Shown: piece after piece, positions 22,638 to 30,676 of the stretch | Layout of the letters: each line of letters starts with the position of its first letter | How positions within the stretch are numbered: the stretch's first letter is position 1 | Assembly: GCA_964249405.1 (NCBI GenBank) | Contig: CAXUBX010000035.1 | Span: forward strand, 1 to 31,994 | Direction of reading: 5' to 3' | Source: CAXTPV01 sp964249405 | Lineage (GTDB): Bacteria > Pseudomonadota > Alphaproteobacteria > Acetobacterales > Acetobacteraceae | Length of the DNA: 31,994 nt | Notes under the pieces: model-generated | The model's input: only the letters and a program-made list of their open reading frames with translations | Databases searched by the model: none | Told to the model about the DNA's origin: nothing | Translations under genes and position numbers: made by a program

Positions 22638-24077
22638 ATGAAACTATTCCGTGGGAGCACGTCGGTCCTACACCGCCCGTCTGTCATAGGAATGCTTGGC
22701 CGGGCTCGCAGGGACATCCTGTCCGCGCGGGTGTTCTGCTGCTCGACAAGCGTCGGTCTTGCGCTGATTTATCTTGCTGTTGCCTTGCCCATCTCGCTTT
22801 CGTTCGCTCTCGTAACCCTCCCGTACGGAGTTCCGGATGAACCGGCGCAGTATTTTCGCGCGATCCAAGTAGGGCATCTCGGGTTGGTGAGCGTCCGCGA
22901 GGCTGGCGACAGTGCGGGCGGCTTACTTCCAGCGGGCGCGATACGGTCGTTTGGCTTGGATGGCCTTGTTCATGGCCCTGGTCACGGACAGGCGAGCATT
23001 GCATCGATCGCGCCCTACTTGGCCCTTCCATGGGGAAACGTTTCGGCGGCTGCCAAATTCTCGAACACGGCCTCCTACGCGCCCGTACTCTACCTGCCTT
23101 CAGCCCTGGCGATAGATCTCGGCCGTTTTGCACATCTTACCGTCGTTGAGACCCTGCGACTGGCGCGAATAGCCAGTGCTCTCGTAGCTGTCTCACTCTC
23201 GGCACTCGCGATCGTCATCGTCGATGTCGGCATGCCTGTAATGGTCGTGTTTCTACTTCAGCCGATGACGATGTTTCTGTACGGGTCGGCTAGTCAGGAT
23301 GCCCTGATCATCTCATTGAGCGCTTTCCTGTCGGCGTGGCTCACGCGTCGTGCGACAGGACAGCAAGCCAGCCGGCACTCCTGGATGGTCGTCGGAACTT
23401 TGCTTGGCTTTCTCGTGGCCGCGCGGCTCCCCTACGCTCCTCTGGCATTTCTGCCGATCATCGTGAGTTGGACGAACACGCAGCGGAAGCACGCCTTCGT
23501 CGCATCCGGGATAGCCCTCGCGATAGGCCTCGGCTGGTTCCTGTTTGGTGTTCTGCCTCTTGGTATCGCGACAAAGGGCGGAGGTGGTCTCCTCGACGGG
23601 ACACAGATGCGCTGGCTCTTGGCGCATCCTCGCGAGGGCCTCCAGGTTTTGTGGAACACCGCCCGAGACTCCGGTCGGCGACTCGATGAGGTGGTGGGTG
23701 TACTCGGATGGCTCGACACGTTGCTTCCGCACTGCGTCTACGTCGCGTCTGAAACCATGATGCTGGTAGGATTTGCGGCCGCGGTGGTTGGGCCTGTTCG
23801 TCGGGTCTGGTCGCGCCTCGCGGTCCTCATGACGTTGGTCGCGACGACCGGAGCTGTTTTCCTCGCGTTGTTCCTGAGCTGGACGCAACCTGGCGCCGAC
23901 AAGATAGACGGCGTCCGGGGTCGATATCTCATTCCCATCGCAATCTTCGGTGCTCTACTCGGCTCGACTGGGTCAAAGATCATACGGGCAATTTTAGGAG
24001 CTCTCACCTTGCTTGTTATGGTGTTTCTGAACGTCGACTTTGCTTTGCCTGCAATGGCGTCACACCTGATCAACTAA
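22638..24077 (+). CDS. DUF2142 polytopic membrane protein
   Basis: 479 residues from the ATG at 22638 (an AGGAAA lies upstream; a TTG at 22575 and an ATG at 22692 are alternatives). There are about ten to eleven hydrophobic segments. After TM1 comes PYGVPDEPAQYFRAIQVGHL, matching the conserved V-P-D-E-P-x-H/Q loop of DUF2142, and near the end VRGRYLIPI, the family's second hallmark. The layout resembles GT-C glycosyltransferases, with the acidic first loop as the likely catalytic site; most family members occur in cell-surface polysaccharide clusters. Base composition is visibly lower in G+C than all neighbours and third positions are mixed, suggesting acquisition. No partner genes are adjacent. 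Confidence 0.85.
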   Translation: MKLFRGSTSVLHRPSVIGMLGRARRDILSARVFCCSTSVGLALIYLAVALPISLSFALVTLPYGVPDEPAQYFRAIQVGHLGLVSVREAGDSAGGLLPAGAIRSFGLDGLVHGPGHGQASIASIAPYLALPWGNVSAAAKFSNTASYAPVLYLPSALAIDLGRFAHLTVVETLRLARIASALVAVSLSALAIVIVDVGMPVMVVFLLQPMTMFLYGSASQDALIISLSAFLSAWLTRRATGQQASRHSWMVVGTLLGFLVAARLPYAPLAFLPIIVSWTNTQRKHAFVASGIALAIGLGWFLFGVLPLGIATKGGGGLLDGTQMRWLLAHPREGLQVLWNTARDSGRRLDEVVGVLGWLDTLLPHCVYVASETMMLVGFAAAVVGPVRRVWSRLAVLMTLVATTGAVFLALFLSWTQPGADKIDGVRGRYLIPIAIFGALLGSTGSKIIRAILGALTLLVMVFLNVDFALPAMASHLIN

Positions 24078-24161
24078 CTGCGGCCCTCTGGCCTCGCGGG
24101 CGCGCCGCTCGGCGAAGTTTGGACGGTCTGCGCCACCGTGATGGTTCCGGCAATCCCGGCC

Positions 24162-25106
24162 TCAGGCGGTCGCGAGCCTCGCCACGACCGCGGCCGCGCC
24201 GCGCACGGTCCGCCCGGTGGCCAACGCGGCCGCGAACAGCGCGACCCGCCGGGCTTGCTCCGCATCCGACGGCATGCCGCCCGCGCCGACAAGGTGCTCG
24301 GTGCCGTCCTTGTCGGCGATCGCGATCGAGCCATCGGTCGCGAACAGCAACGCGGCGCGCACCTCGGCGTCGAGCCGGAGCGCGCCTGCCGTGCGCTCGG
24401 CATCGGTCGATCCGTCGGTCAGCATCAGCAGCGCGTCGACCCCCGCGTAGCGACGGGCGAGGGAACGGTCGCGGCCGATATCGGCGACCACCAGCCGGTT
24501 CGCGTTCCGGGCGCCTCCGATGATCGCCGACGTGGTCTCGATGTCGAGCGTGCCGTGCCCGCGGTCGGCGATCAGGGCGAGGCCGGTCAGCGCCAGGGTT
24601 TCGATCGCGATCCGGACCATGCGGGCGCGGAGCGCCGGGGCGACCGGGTGGGCGTCCTCGCGGATCGTCCGGAACACGGGGTCGGGCCCGTCATGGTAGA
24701 CCGTCTCGGTGACGGTGGACTTCGCGCCGTCCACCAGAAGCCAAGGCTCGACGTTCCTCTGCCGGCCGACAATGTCGGTGAGCTCCGCGCCGGCGAGGTC
24801 GTCACCGAGCACGCAGATGAAGGCCGATGCGACCCCGAGCGACCCGAGCGCTTCGACGAGGGCAGCCCCGGCGCCCGGCCTCGCACGCTCGCGGCCGAGC
24901 CGCAGCGCCCGACCGTGATCGGCATCCGGCCCGCCGAAGCGGCCGTCGATCCGTCGAAGCAGGATCGCGTCGCCGAGCACCAGGATGCTCGCACGCGACA
25001 GCCGCTCGCGCTCCGCCGAGTGGCTGTCCTCGGAGCCGGGCCCCGAGCCACGCCCGGAGTCGGGCTCCGAGCCGGCCTGTTCCGGTGGCGCATCGTCGTG
25101 ACCCAC
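24162..25106 (-). CDS. Degenerate PfkB/HldE-type kinase (probable pseudokinase)
   Basis: 314 residues from a GTG at 25106 without a clear ribosome site; the first 40 residues are a Ser/Gly/Pro/Glu-rich linker. From about residue 40 the fold follows the kinase domain of HldE: ASILVLGDAILLRRIDGRFG, then RERARPGAGAALVEALGSLG and FICVLGDDLAGAEL. Where active ribokinase-family enzymes carry G-A-G-D with the catalytic Asp, this protein reads GAGGMPSDAEQA, and the ATP-site region is shortened. The usual Asn after PGGAG is also missing. Phosphotransfer to a heptose phosphate is therefore unlikely. It may be a sensor or a structural relic. It diverges from the phosphatase/SYLF/acylase/GH3 operon across 113 bp. 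Confidence 0.75.
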   Translation of the reverse strand: MGHDDAPPEQAGSEPDSGRGSGPGSEDSHSAERERLSRASILVLGDAILLRRIDGRFGGPDADHGRALRLGRERARPGAGAALVEALGSLGVASAFICVLGDDLAGAELTDIVGRQRNVEPWLLVDGAKSTVTETVYHDGPDPVFRTIREDAHPVAPALRARMVRIAIETLALTGLALIADRGHGTLDIETTSAIIGGARNANRLVVADIGRDRSLARRYAGVDALLMLTDGSTDAERTAGALRLDAEVRAALLFATDGSIAIADKDGTEHLVGAGGMPSDAEQARRVALFAAALATGRTVRGAAAVVARLATA

Positions 25107-25219
25107 GGGGAACGGCTATCAGGGTGGTCGCGCCCGATGCAAGCGGCCGTGTCCTCCGATGGAGAGGTCCAACCGGCTCCGGCTTGGAGCGATGGGCTGA
25201 TCCGTGCGACACCCGGCCG

Positions 25220-25981
25220 ATGACGAACGCACTCGACCGGCGTTACGGGGCGGCCTGCGAGCTCGCGCGGGAGGCCGGTGCGCTCGCCGTACGCCTGGCG
25301 CCGCCGCCCGGTGAGCCGGTGGCGTCCAGCAAGGGGACGCAGGACTGGATCACCGAGGCCGATCGCGCCGTCGAGGCGATGTTGCGCGACCGCTTGGCTG
25401 CCCTGTTCCCGGACGACGGGTTCCTCGGCGAGGAGGGCGGACGAAGCGGCGCCGACCGCGGTCTGCTCTGGGTGGTGGACCCGATCGACGGGACGTCGAA
25501 CTACGCGCGCGGCCGGGCGCGCTGGTGCGTGTCGATCGGCCTCATGGAAGACACCGCTCCGGTGCTCGGCGTGCTGGCCGCCCCGCGCGCCGACGACCTC
25601 TATCGCGCATGCCGCGGCGGGGGCGCCTTCCTGAACGACCGGCCGATGCTGCCGACCCGTGCCGCCGACCGGTCGCGCGCGATGGTCGAGCTCTCCTGGT
25701 CGCCGCGCGTCGCGCAACCGGTCTGGACCGCGGCGATGGGGCGGTTGCTCGAGGCCGGCGCGATGCCCCGGACCGAAGGCTCGGGGGCGCTCGGCCTCGC
25801 GGATCTCGCGTGCGGACGGCTCGACGGGTTCGTCGAGCTCGGCATCCATCTCTGGGACGTCGCCGGTGCCCTGGCGCTGCTCGCGGAGGCTGGCGTGCCG
25901 TATCGCCACGGTGCGTTCCCGGGCCCGGTCATCGCGGGAAGTGCCACGTTGATGCCGATGTTGGAAGGGATCGCCGGGTGA
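25220..25981 (+). CDS. Inositol-monophosphatase-family phosphatase
   Basis: 253 residues. Metal-binding motifs are complete: D and E in the GFLGEEGG segment (70-74), DPIDGTSNYARG at about 87-98, and W212-D213 in HLWDVAGALALLAEAG. The TQDWITEADRAVE box precedes them. The family dephosphorylates inositol phosphates, PAP or histidinol phosphate; the class cannot be settled from motifs. It is the first gene of a tight operon: its TGA overlaps the next GTG (GTGA). The start is an ATG at 25220, 113 bp from the divergent kinase-like gene. Confidence 0.92.
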   Translation: MTNALDRRYGAACELAREAGALAVRLAPPPGEPVASSKGTQDWITEADRAVEAMLRDRLAALFPDDGFLGEEGGRSGADRGLLWVVDPIDGTSNYARGRARWCVSIGLMEDTAPVLGVLAAPRADDLYRACRGGGAFLNDRPMLPTRAADRSRAMVELSWSPRVAQPVWTAAMGRLLEAGAMPRTEGSGALGLADLACGRLDGFVELGIHLWDVAGALALLAEAGVPYRHGAFPGPVIAGSATLMPMLEGIAG

Positions 25982-26856
25982 AACATGCGTCGCTGCATCT
26001 GCTCGCCTCGGCCACGTTCGCCGTTGCTGTCGTCGCGTCCTGCGCGGGCGCCCGAGCCCAGGTCGGCGATGCCGCCGTCGCGGCGCACCAGCAGCTCCTG
26101 GTGGACAAGGCGACGCTCGCCGCCGAGCAGGTGATGGACCCGAGCAGCGGCAAGCCGGCGCTCCGCGAGCTTCGGCTGTCACGGGCGGTGATGATCTGCC
26201 CCAGCGTGTTCAAGATGGGGTTCTTCCTCGCCGGCGCCGGCGGCGGCTGCGTGCTGTTGGCGCGCGATGCCAACGGGTCGTGGTCGGCGCCCGCCTTCTA
26301 TTCGCTCGGATCCGGCTCGGTCGGGTTCCAGGTCGGCGTGCAGGACGAGCAGCTGGTGCTGTTCATCATGTCGCAGCGCGGGCTGAACGCGCTGCTCAAC
26401 ACGCATTTCCGGCTCGGCGCGACGGCGTCCGGCTCGTTCGCGACCCTCGGCGGCGGGATCGAGGGCGCCACCTCGACGGCGCTCGATGCCGACATCGTGG
26501 CGCTCGAACTGAACAAGGGTCTCTACGCCGGCGTCTCGCTGCAGGGATCGTTCATCAACTCGGACAGCGCCGGCGATGCCGCCTACTACGGCCAGCCGGT
26601 CGGGCCGGAGGACATCGTGGTCGCCATGCGGGTGAACAATCCGGGCGACGATCCCTTGCGCGCGGTGCTGACGCGCGACGGCGCACCGGTCGGCATCGCC
26701 AATCCAGGGGCGCCCCCGGGTCCCGCCTATGCAGGGGCGCGACCGGTCGACGGCGCGGGCGCGGGGGGCGGTCCCGATACCACCCCGATGCAGCTCGCCC
26801 CGGAAGGCGGCGGGACGGTCCAGCAGCGTAGCTTGCCGCCACCACCGCCACGCTGA
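25978..26856 (+). CDS. Exported SYLF (Ysc84/DUF500) domain protein
   Basis: 292 residues from a GTG that overlaps the phosphatase stop (GTGA). The N-terminus is a signal peptide (hydrophobic run through VAVVASCAGARA-Q). The SYLF domain occupies about 40-225: AVMICPSVFKMGFFLAGAGG, LARDANGSWSAPAFYSLGSG, VGFQVGVQDEQLVLFIMS, then NKGLYAGVSLQGSFINSD and AYYGQPVGPEDIV. In eukaryotes this domain binds phosphoinositides; bacterial members are exported and largely uncharacterised. Residues about 235-292 are a disordered Pro/Gly-rich tail ending in a run of prolines. It sits 5 bp upstream of the acylase gene. The neighbouring phosphatase makes a lipid or inositol-phosphate link tempting but unproven. 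Confidence 0.9.
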   Translation: MKHASLHLLASATFAVAVVASCAGARAQVGDAAVAAHQQLLVDKATLAAEQVMDPSSGKPALRELRLSRAVMICPSVFKMGFFLAGAGGGCVLLARDANGSWSAPAFYSLGSGSVGFQVGVQDEQLVLFIMSQRGLNALLNTHFRLGATASGSFATLGGGIEGATSTALDADIVALELNKGLYAGVSLQGSFINSDSAGDAAYYGQPVGPEDIVVAMRVNNPGDDPLRAVLTRDGAPVGIANPGAPPGPAYAGARPVDGAGAGGGPDTTPMQLAPEGGGTVQQRSLPPPPPR

Positions 26857-26861
26857 CCTCC

Positions 26862-29105
26862 ATGCTGGAGCGCGCCCGCGGCGGCGCCGTCGCCGCGATC
26901 GTGCTCGGACGGCTTGCCTGCCTGCGGATCCCGCCGGTTCCGCTCGTGGCGCGGCTCCGGATGCTGCCGCTGGACGGCGCGCCGCTCGACCACCCGGTCG
27001 CGGTATGCTGGAACCAGCACGCCGTCCCGTTCATCCGGGCGGACACGGACGGCGATCTCGCGACCGCGCTCGGCGTGGTCCATCGCCATCTCCGCCAGGC
27101 GCAGCTCGAGGTGCTGCGCCGGATCGCCGCCGGCCGCCTCGCTTCCATGATCGGGCCGCTCGGCCTGCCGCTCGATCGGACCGTGCTGGCGCTGGGGATC
27201 CGGGACACGGTGCGGCGCATGGTGGACGGGCTGCCGCCGTCAACGCGCGACTGGGCGGAGCGCTTCGTCGCCGGGCTCAATCATCACGGCGCGCACGCGG
27301 CGCCGGCGCCCGAGCTCAAGCCGCTCGGCATCAACGCCTTCGAGCCCTGGACGCTCGACGACTTCTTCGCGCTCGCCCGGCTCTACTCGGCGGATCTCAC
27401 CTGGCCGATGCTGAGCCGGTTGCTGGCGCTCCGCGACGGCATGACGCCCGACACCTGGCGTCGGCACTGGCCAACCCTGCTCCGTGCCGCGGTGGATGCG
27501 CCGCACCCGGGTTCGACGGGTCCGGAGGGGTTGCTCGGCCGCGCGACGCGCGCCGGCAGCAACGCCGCCGCGATCGCCGCCTCCCGCTCGGCCAGCGGTG
27601 CCGCCATGCTCGGCGGCGATCCGCATCTCTCGGTCGGGCTGCCCAACACCTGGCTGCTGGCCGGCCTCGCTTCGCCGGGCGTCGACGCGGTCGGGCTGAT
27701 GCTGCCCGGCATGCCGTTCATCGCCTGCGGTCGAAACCGCGACATCGCCTGGGGCGGCACTTCGCTGCACGCGGCGAGTTCCGATCTGGTCGATCTCGGC
27801 CAGGTGCCGGCGGACGCGTTCACGGTCGAGGAGGAATGGATCCCGGTCCGCCTCCATCACCGACCCGTGCGGGTCGCGCGTCGGCGTTCCCCGCACGGCG
27901 TCGTGGTGTCGGACGGAGCGCTGTTCCATGCCCGCACGCCGGTCGCACTCCGCTGGGCGGGGAACCGGGCGAGCGACGAGCTGACCGCCATGCTGGGCGT
28001 GCTCCGCGCGCGAGATGCCGACGGGTTCCGACGTGCGCTCGACGGCTTCGGAACACCCGGCCAGTGCATGGTGTACGCCGGACGCGACGGGATCGGCCGG
28101 CAGGTGGCCGCCCATCTTCCGAAACGTTCCGCGGAGACGCCGCCCGATCTCCTCCTGTCCCCGGACCAGGCGGCGAGCGACTGGGCGACGATCGTCACCG
28201 GATCCCGCCTGTTCTCCGAGTGGAACCCGCCGTCCGGCATGGTCGCCTCGGCAAACGAGCGGATCGAGGGACCGCCGCCGGACCGTGTTCCGCTCGGCCG
28301 CTTCTTCGCCGCCGACGAACGGGTGTCCCGACTTCGCACCCTGCTCGGCCCGGATGCCGGCCGGTTCACGCTGGCGAGCTTCGCCGCGGTGTTCCTCGAC
28401 GAGCGCCAGCCGACCGCGCTCGCGATCCGCGACCGTCTCGCGGCGGTGCTCCCACCGGTGCTCGCGCCGCGCCGCGCCGGCTTCGCGCGGGCGCTCCGTT
28501 CATGGGACGGGAGCTACGACGCGGCGAGCGAGGGGGCGCTTGCCTTCGAGCTGCTGTTCGCCGCGACGGCGCGCGCCCTGCTGCCGGAGGCCGAGCTTCG
28601 CGCATTGCGCACGGTGTGGGCGACACGGGCGCTGGTCGCCGAGACCTTCGAGCGGGCGGAGGGCGCCGCCCTCGCCGGCGCGGTCGCCCGTGCCGTGCCG
28701 GACGCCGCGCGACGTTTCCGGCGCTTCCGGGTCTGGGGTCGCGCGCACCGTCATCGGCTGCAGCATCCGGTCGGCGTCGTGCCGGTGCTCGGCCGGCGGT
28801 TCCGCCAGGCGGGCTTCCCGGGCTCGGGCGGCAACGACACGCTGAACAAGACCGGGCATGCGCCGCTCCGGCAGCGTCACGTGATCCGGTTCGGCGGCAC
28901 GGCCCGCTACACGTTCGATCTCGCCGACCCCGACCGGAGCGAGTGCGTCCTGTTCGGCGGCCAGGACGGCTGGCTCGGCTCGGCGAATTTCGCCGACCAG
29001 CTCCCGCTCTGGCGCGCCGGGCGCGCGATCGCCATGCCGCTCCGATCCGCGAGTGTCGCGAGCGCCTTTCCGCTTCTCACGACGCTCCGGCCGCCGGCCC
29101 CGTGA
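26862..29105 (+). CDS. Penicillin-acylase-type Ntn hydrolase (amidase)
   Basis: 747 residues, the usual precursor length. The alpha part shows HAVPFIRADTDGDLATALG then QLEVLRRIAAGRLASMIG. The autoproteolytic junction is G232-S233-N234, in RATRAGSNAAAIAAS, with S233 as the expected N-terminal nucleophile. The beta part continues GGDPHLSVGLPN, FIACGRNRDIAWGGTS and a late PGSGGNDTLNKTG. The Trp that commonly follows GSN in this family is Ala, and no convincing signal peptide is present, so the enzyme may work in the cytoplasm. The family cleaves amide bonds of penicillins, acyl-homoserine lactones and lipo-amino acids. It is 5 bp after the SYLF gene, and its TGA overlaps the GTG of the GH3 gene. 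Confidence 0.9.
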   Translation: MLERARGGAVAAIVLGRLACLRIPPVPLVARLRMLPLDGAPLDHPVAVCWNQHAVPFIRADTDGDLATALGVVHRHLRQAQLEVLRRIAAGRLASMIGPLGLPLDRTVLALGIRDTVRRMVDGLPPSTRDWAERFVAGLNHHGAHAAPAPELKPLGINAFEPWTLDDFFALARLYSADLTWPMLSRLLALRDGMTPDTWRRHWPTLLRAAVDAPHPGSTGPEGLLGRATRAGSNAAAIAASRSASGAAMLGGDPHLSVGLPNTWLLAGLASPGVDAVGLMLPGMPFIACGRNRDIAWGGTSLHAASSDLVDLGQVPADAFTVEEEWIPVRLHHRPVRVARRRSPHGVVVSDGALFHARTPVALRWAGNRASDELTAMLGVLRARDADGFRRALDGFGTPGQCMVYAGRDGIGRQVAAHLPKRSAETPPDLLLSPDQAASDWATIVTGSRLFSEWNPPSGMVASANERIEGPPPDRVPLGRFFAADERVSRLRTLLGPDAGRFTLASFAAVFLDERQPTALAIRDRLAAVLPPVLAPRRAGFARALRSWDGSYDAASEGALAFELLFAATARALLPEAELRALRTVWATRALVAETFERAEGAALAGAVARAVPDAARRFRRFRVWGRAHRHRLQHPVGVVPVLGRRFRQAGFPGSGGNDTLNKTGHAPLRQRHVIRFGGTARYTFDLADPDRSECVLFGGQDGWLGSANFADQLPLWRAGRAIAMPLRSASVASAFPLLTTLRPPAP

Positions 29106-30631
29106 TCGACCCCACCGCGTCGCTTCTCCCTCTCGCGGCGCGGCGGGCCCGGATGCTCGCCCGGCAGGATCCGGTCGCGACCCAGCGTCGCGTGCTCGAA
29201 CGCCTGCTCGCGCGCGCCGCGCCGACCCGCTTCGGCCGCGCGCACGGCTTCGCCGGCATCGGCTCGGTCGAGGCCTATCGTCGCGCGGTCCCGCTCCGCG
29301 ACTGGGCGCAGTTCTGGCGGGAATGGTGGCAGTCCGACTTTCCCGTCCTCCGCGACGCGACGTGGCCCGGAACGATCCCGTTCTTCGCCGAGACCTCGGG
29401 CACCACCAGCGGCACCACCAAGCACATCCCCGTCAGCCGCGAGATGGTGCGCGCGAACCGCCGCGCGGTCCTCGCGCTGGCGCTCGATCACGTGTTCCGG
29501 CATCCGGGCTCGCGCTTCTTCGGCGGCCAGAGCCTGATCCTCGGCGGCAGCATGGCACTCCGGGCGTTGCCGGGCGGCGTCGCGCGATCCGGCGACCTGT
29601 CCGGGATCGCGAGCGCCACCGTGCCCTTCTTCGCGCGTCCGCGAACCCTGCCCACGCGGCGCACGGCGCTCAATGCCGACTGGGACGAGAAGCTCGAGCG
29701 CATCGTCCGCGAGGCGGAACGGGCCGACCTCCGGTCGATCTCGGGAACCACGAGCTGGCTGCTCATCCTGTTCGAGCGCCTGCTCGCGGCGAGCGGGCGG
29801 GAACGGCTCGATCAGGCCTATCCCGGTCTCGAGCTCGTGGTCCATGGCGGGGTCGGGTTCGCGCCGTATCGCACCCGGTTCGACGCCCTGCTCGGCCCGC
29901 GGATCGCCCGGACCGAGGTGTTTCCGGCGAGCGAGGGCTTCTTCGCGTTCGGTGCCGACGCCCTGGAAGGCGACGGGCTGCGGCTGCTCCTCGACAACGG
30001 CATCTTCTTCGAGTTCGTGCCGCTCTCCGAGCTCGGCGCCGCACGTCCGACCCGGCACTGGGTCGCGACCGTCGAGACCGGGGTCGACTACGCGCTGGTG
30101 GTGACCACGAATGCGGGCCTGTTCGCCTACGTGGTGGGCGATGTCGTGCGTGTCGTCGACCGCCGGCACCCGTCGCTCGTGGTCACCGGGCGGACCGCGC
30201 ACATGCTGTCGGCGTTCGGCGAGCACGTGAGCGGGGGCGAGCTCGACCGCGCGGTGTCGCGTGCCGCCGCGGCGAGCGGGATCTCCGCCGGCGAATACAC
30301 GGTCGGGATCGTGCCGCCGGACGCCGCCGATCCGCGCGGCGGCCACCTGTTCGTCGTGGAGGCGGAGCGGGAGGCTGCGACGCGCGAGGCGGCGCTCGCG
30401 CGCGCGATCGATCGCGAGCTCGCCCTGCACAATGACGACTACCGCGCGCACCGGGCCCGCGACACCGGGATGCGGCCGCCCGCGGTCCGTCTCGTGCCGC
30501 CCGGCACCTTCGAGGCGTGGATGCGCCGGCGCGGTCGGATCGGCGGCCAGAACAAGGTGCCGCGAATCCTCCTCGACGGCGTGCAGCTTTCCACGTTGCT
30601 CGAGACGACGCCCGCCGACCGCGCGGGCTGA
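29102..30631 (+). CDS. GH3-type acyl-acid amido synthetase
   Basis: 509 residues from a GTG overlapping the acylase stop (GTGA). The adenylation motifs of the GH3 branch of the ANL superfamily are in order: ETSGTTSGTTKHIPVS (97-112), TEVFPASEGFFAFG (271-284), and FAYVVGDVVRVV (341-352). The C-terminal domain contains GRTAHMLSAFGEHVSGGELD. In plants GH3 proteins adenylate jasmonate, auxin or salicylate-type acids and join them to amino acids; bacterial homologues are mostly untested. Here it is the last gene of the phosphatase/SYLF/acylase/GH3 operon, next to an amidase able in principle to undo its product. A short weak hairpin (30631-30654) follows. Confidence 0.93.
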   Translation: MIDPTASLLPLAARRARMLARQDPVATQRRVLERLLARAAPTRFGRAHGFAGIGSVEAYRRAVPLRDWAQFWREWWQSDFPVLRDATWPGTIPFFAETSGTTSGTTKHIPVSREMVRANRRAVLALALDHVFRHPGSRFFGGQSLILGGSMALRALPGGVARSGDLSGIASATVPFFARPRTLPTRRTALNADWDEKLERIVREAERADLRSISGTTSWLLILFERLLAASGRERLDQAYPGLELVVHGGVGFAPYRTRFDALLGPRIARTEVFPASEGFFAFGADALEGDGLRLLLDNGIFFEFVPLSELGAARPTRHWVATVETGVDYALVVTTNAGLFAYVVGDVVRVVDRRHPSLVVTGRTAHMLSAFGEHVSGGELDRAVSRAAAASGISAGEYTVGIVPPDAADPRGGHLFVVEAEREAATREAALARAIDRELALHNDDYRAHRARDTGMRPPAVRLVPPGTFEAWMRRRGRIGGQNKVPRILLDGVQLSTLLETTPADRAG

Positions 30632-30654
30632 CGGCAGCGCCGGAAGGATGCCGT
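30631..30654. terminator. Weak stem-loop between GH3 and the lipoprotein gene
   Basis: ACGGCA (30631-30636) and TGCCGT (30649-30654) form a 6-bp stem with a 12-base loop and no T-run. It lies in the 45-bp gap between convergent stop codons. A terminator role is possible but weakly supported. Confidence 0.25.
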
Positions 30655-30676
30655 AAGGTCGTCGAACGGACGGCCC

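Noticed and set aside
24827..25219. N-terminal extension of the phosphatase upstream of 25220
   Set aside because: The extra residues are antisense to the kinase-like gene and do not resemble the family. The ATG at 25220 gives the standard length.
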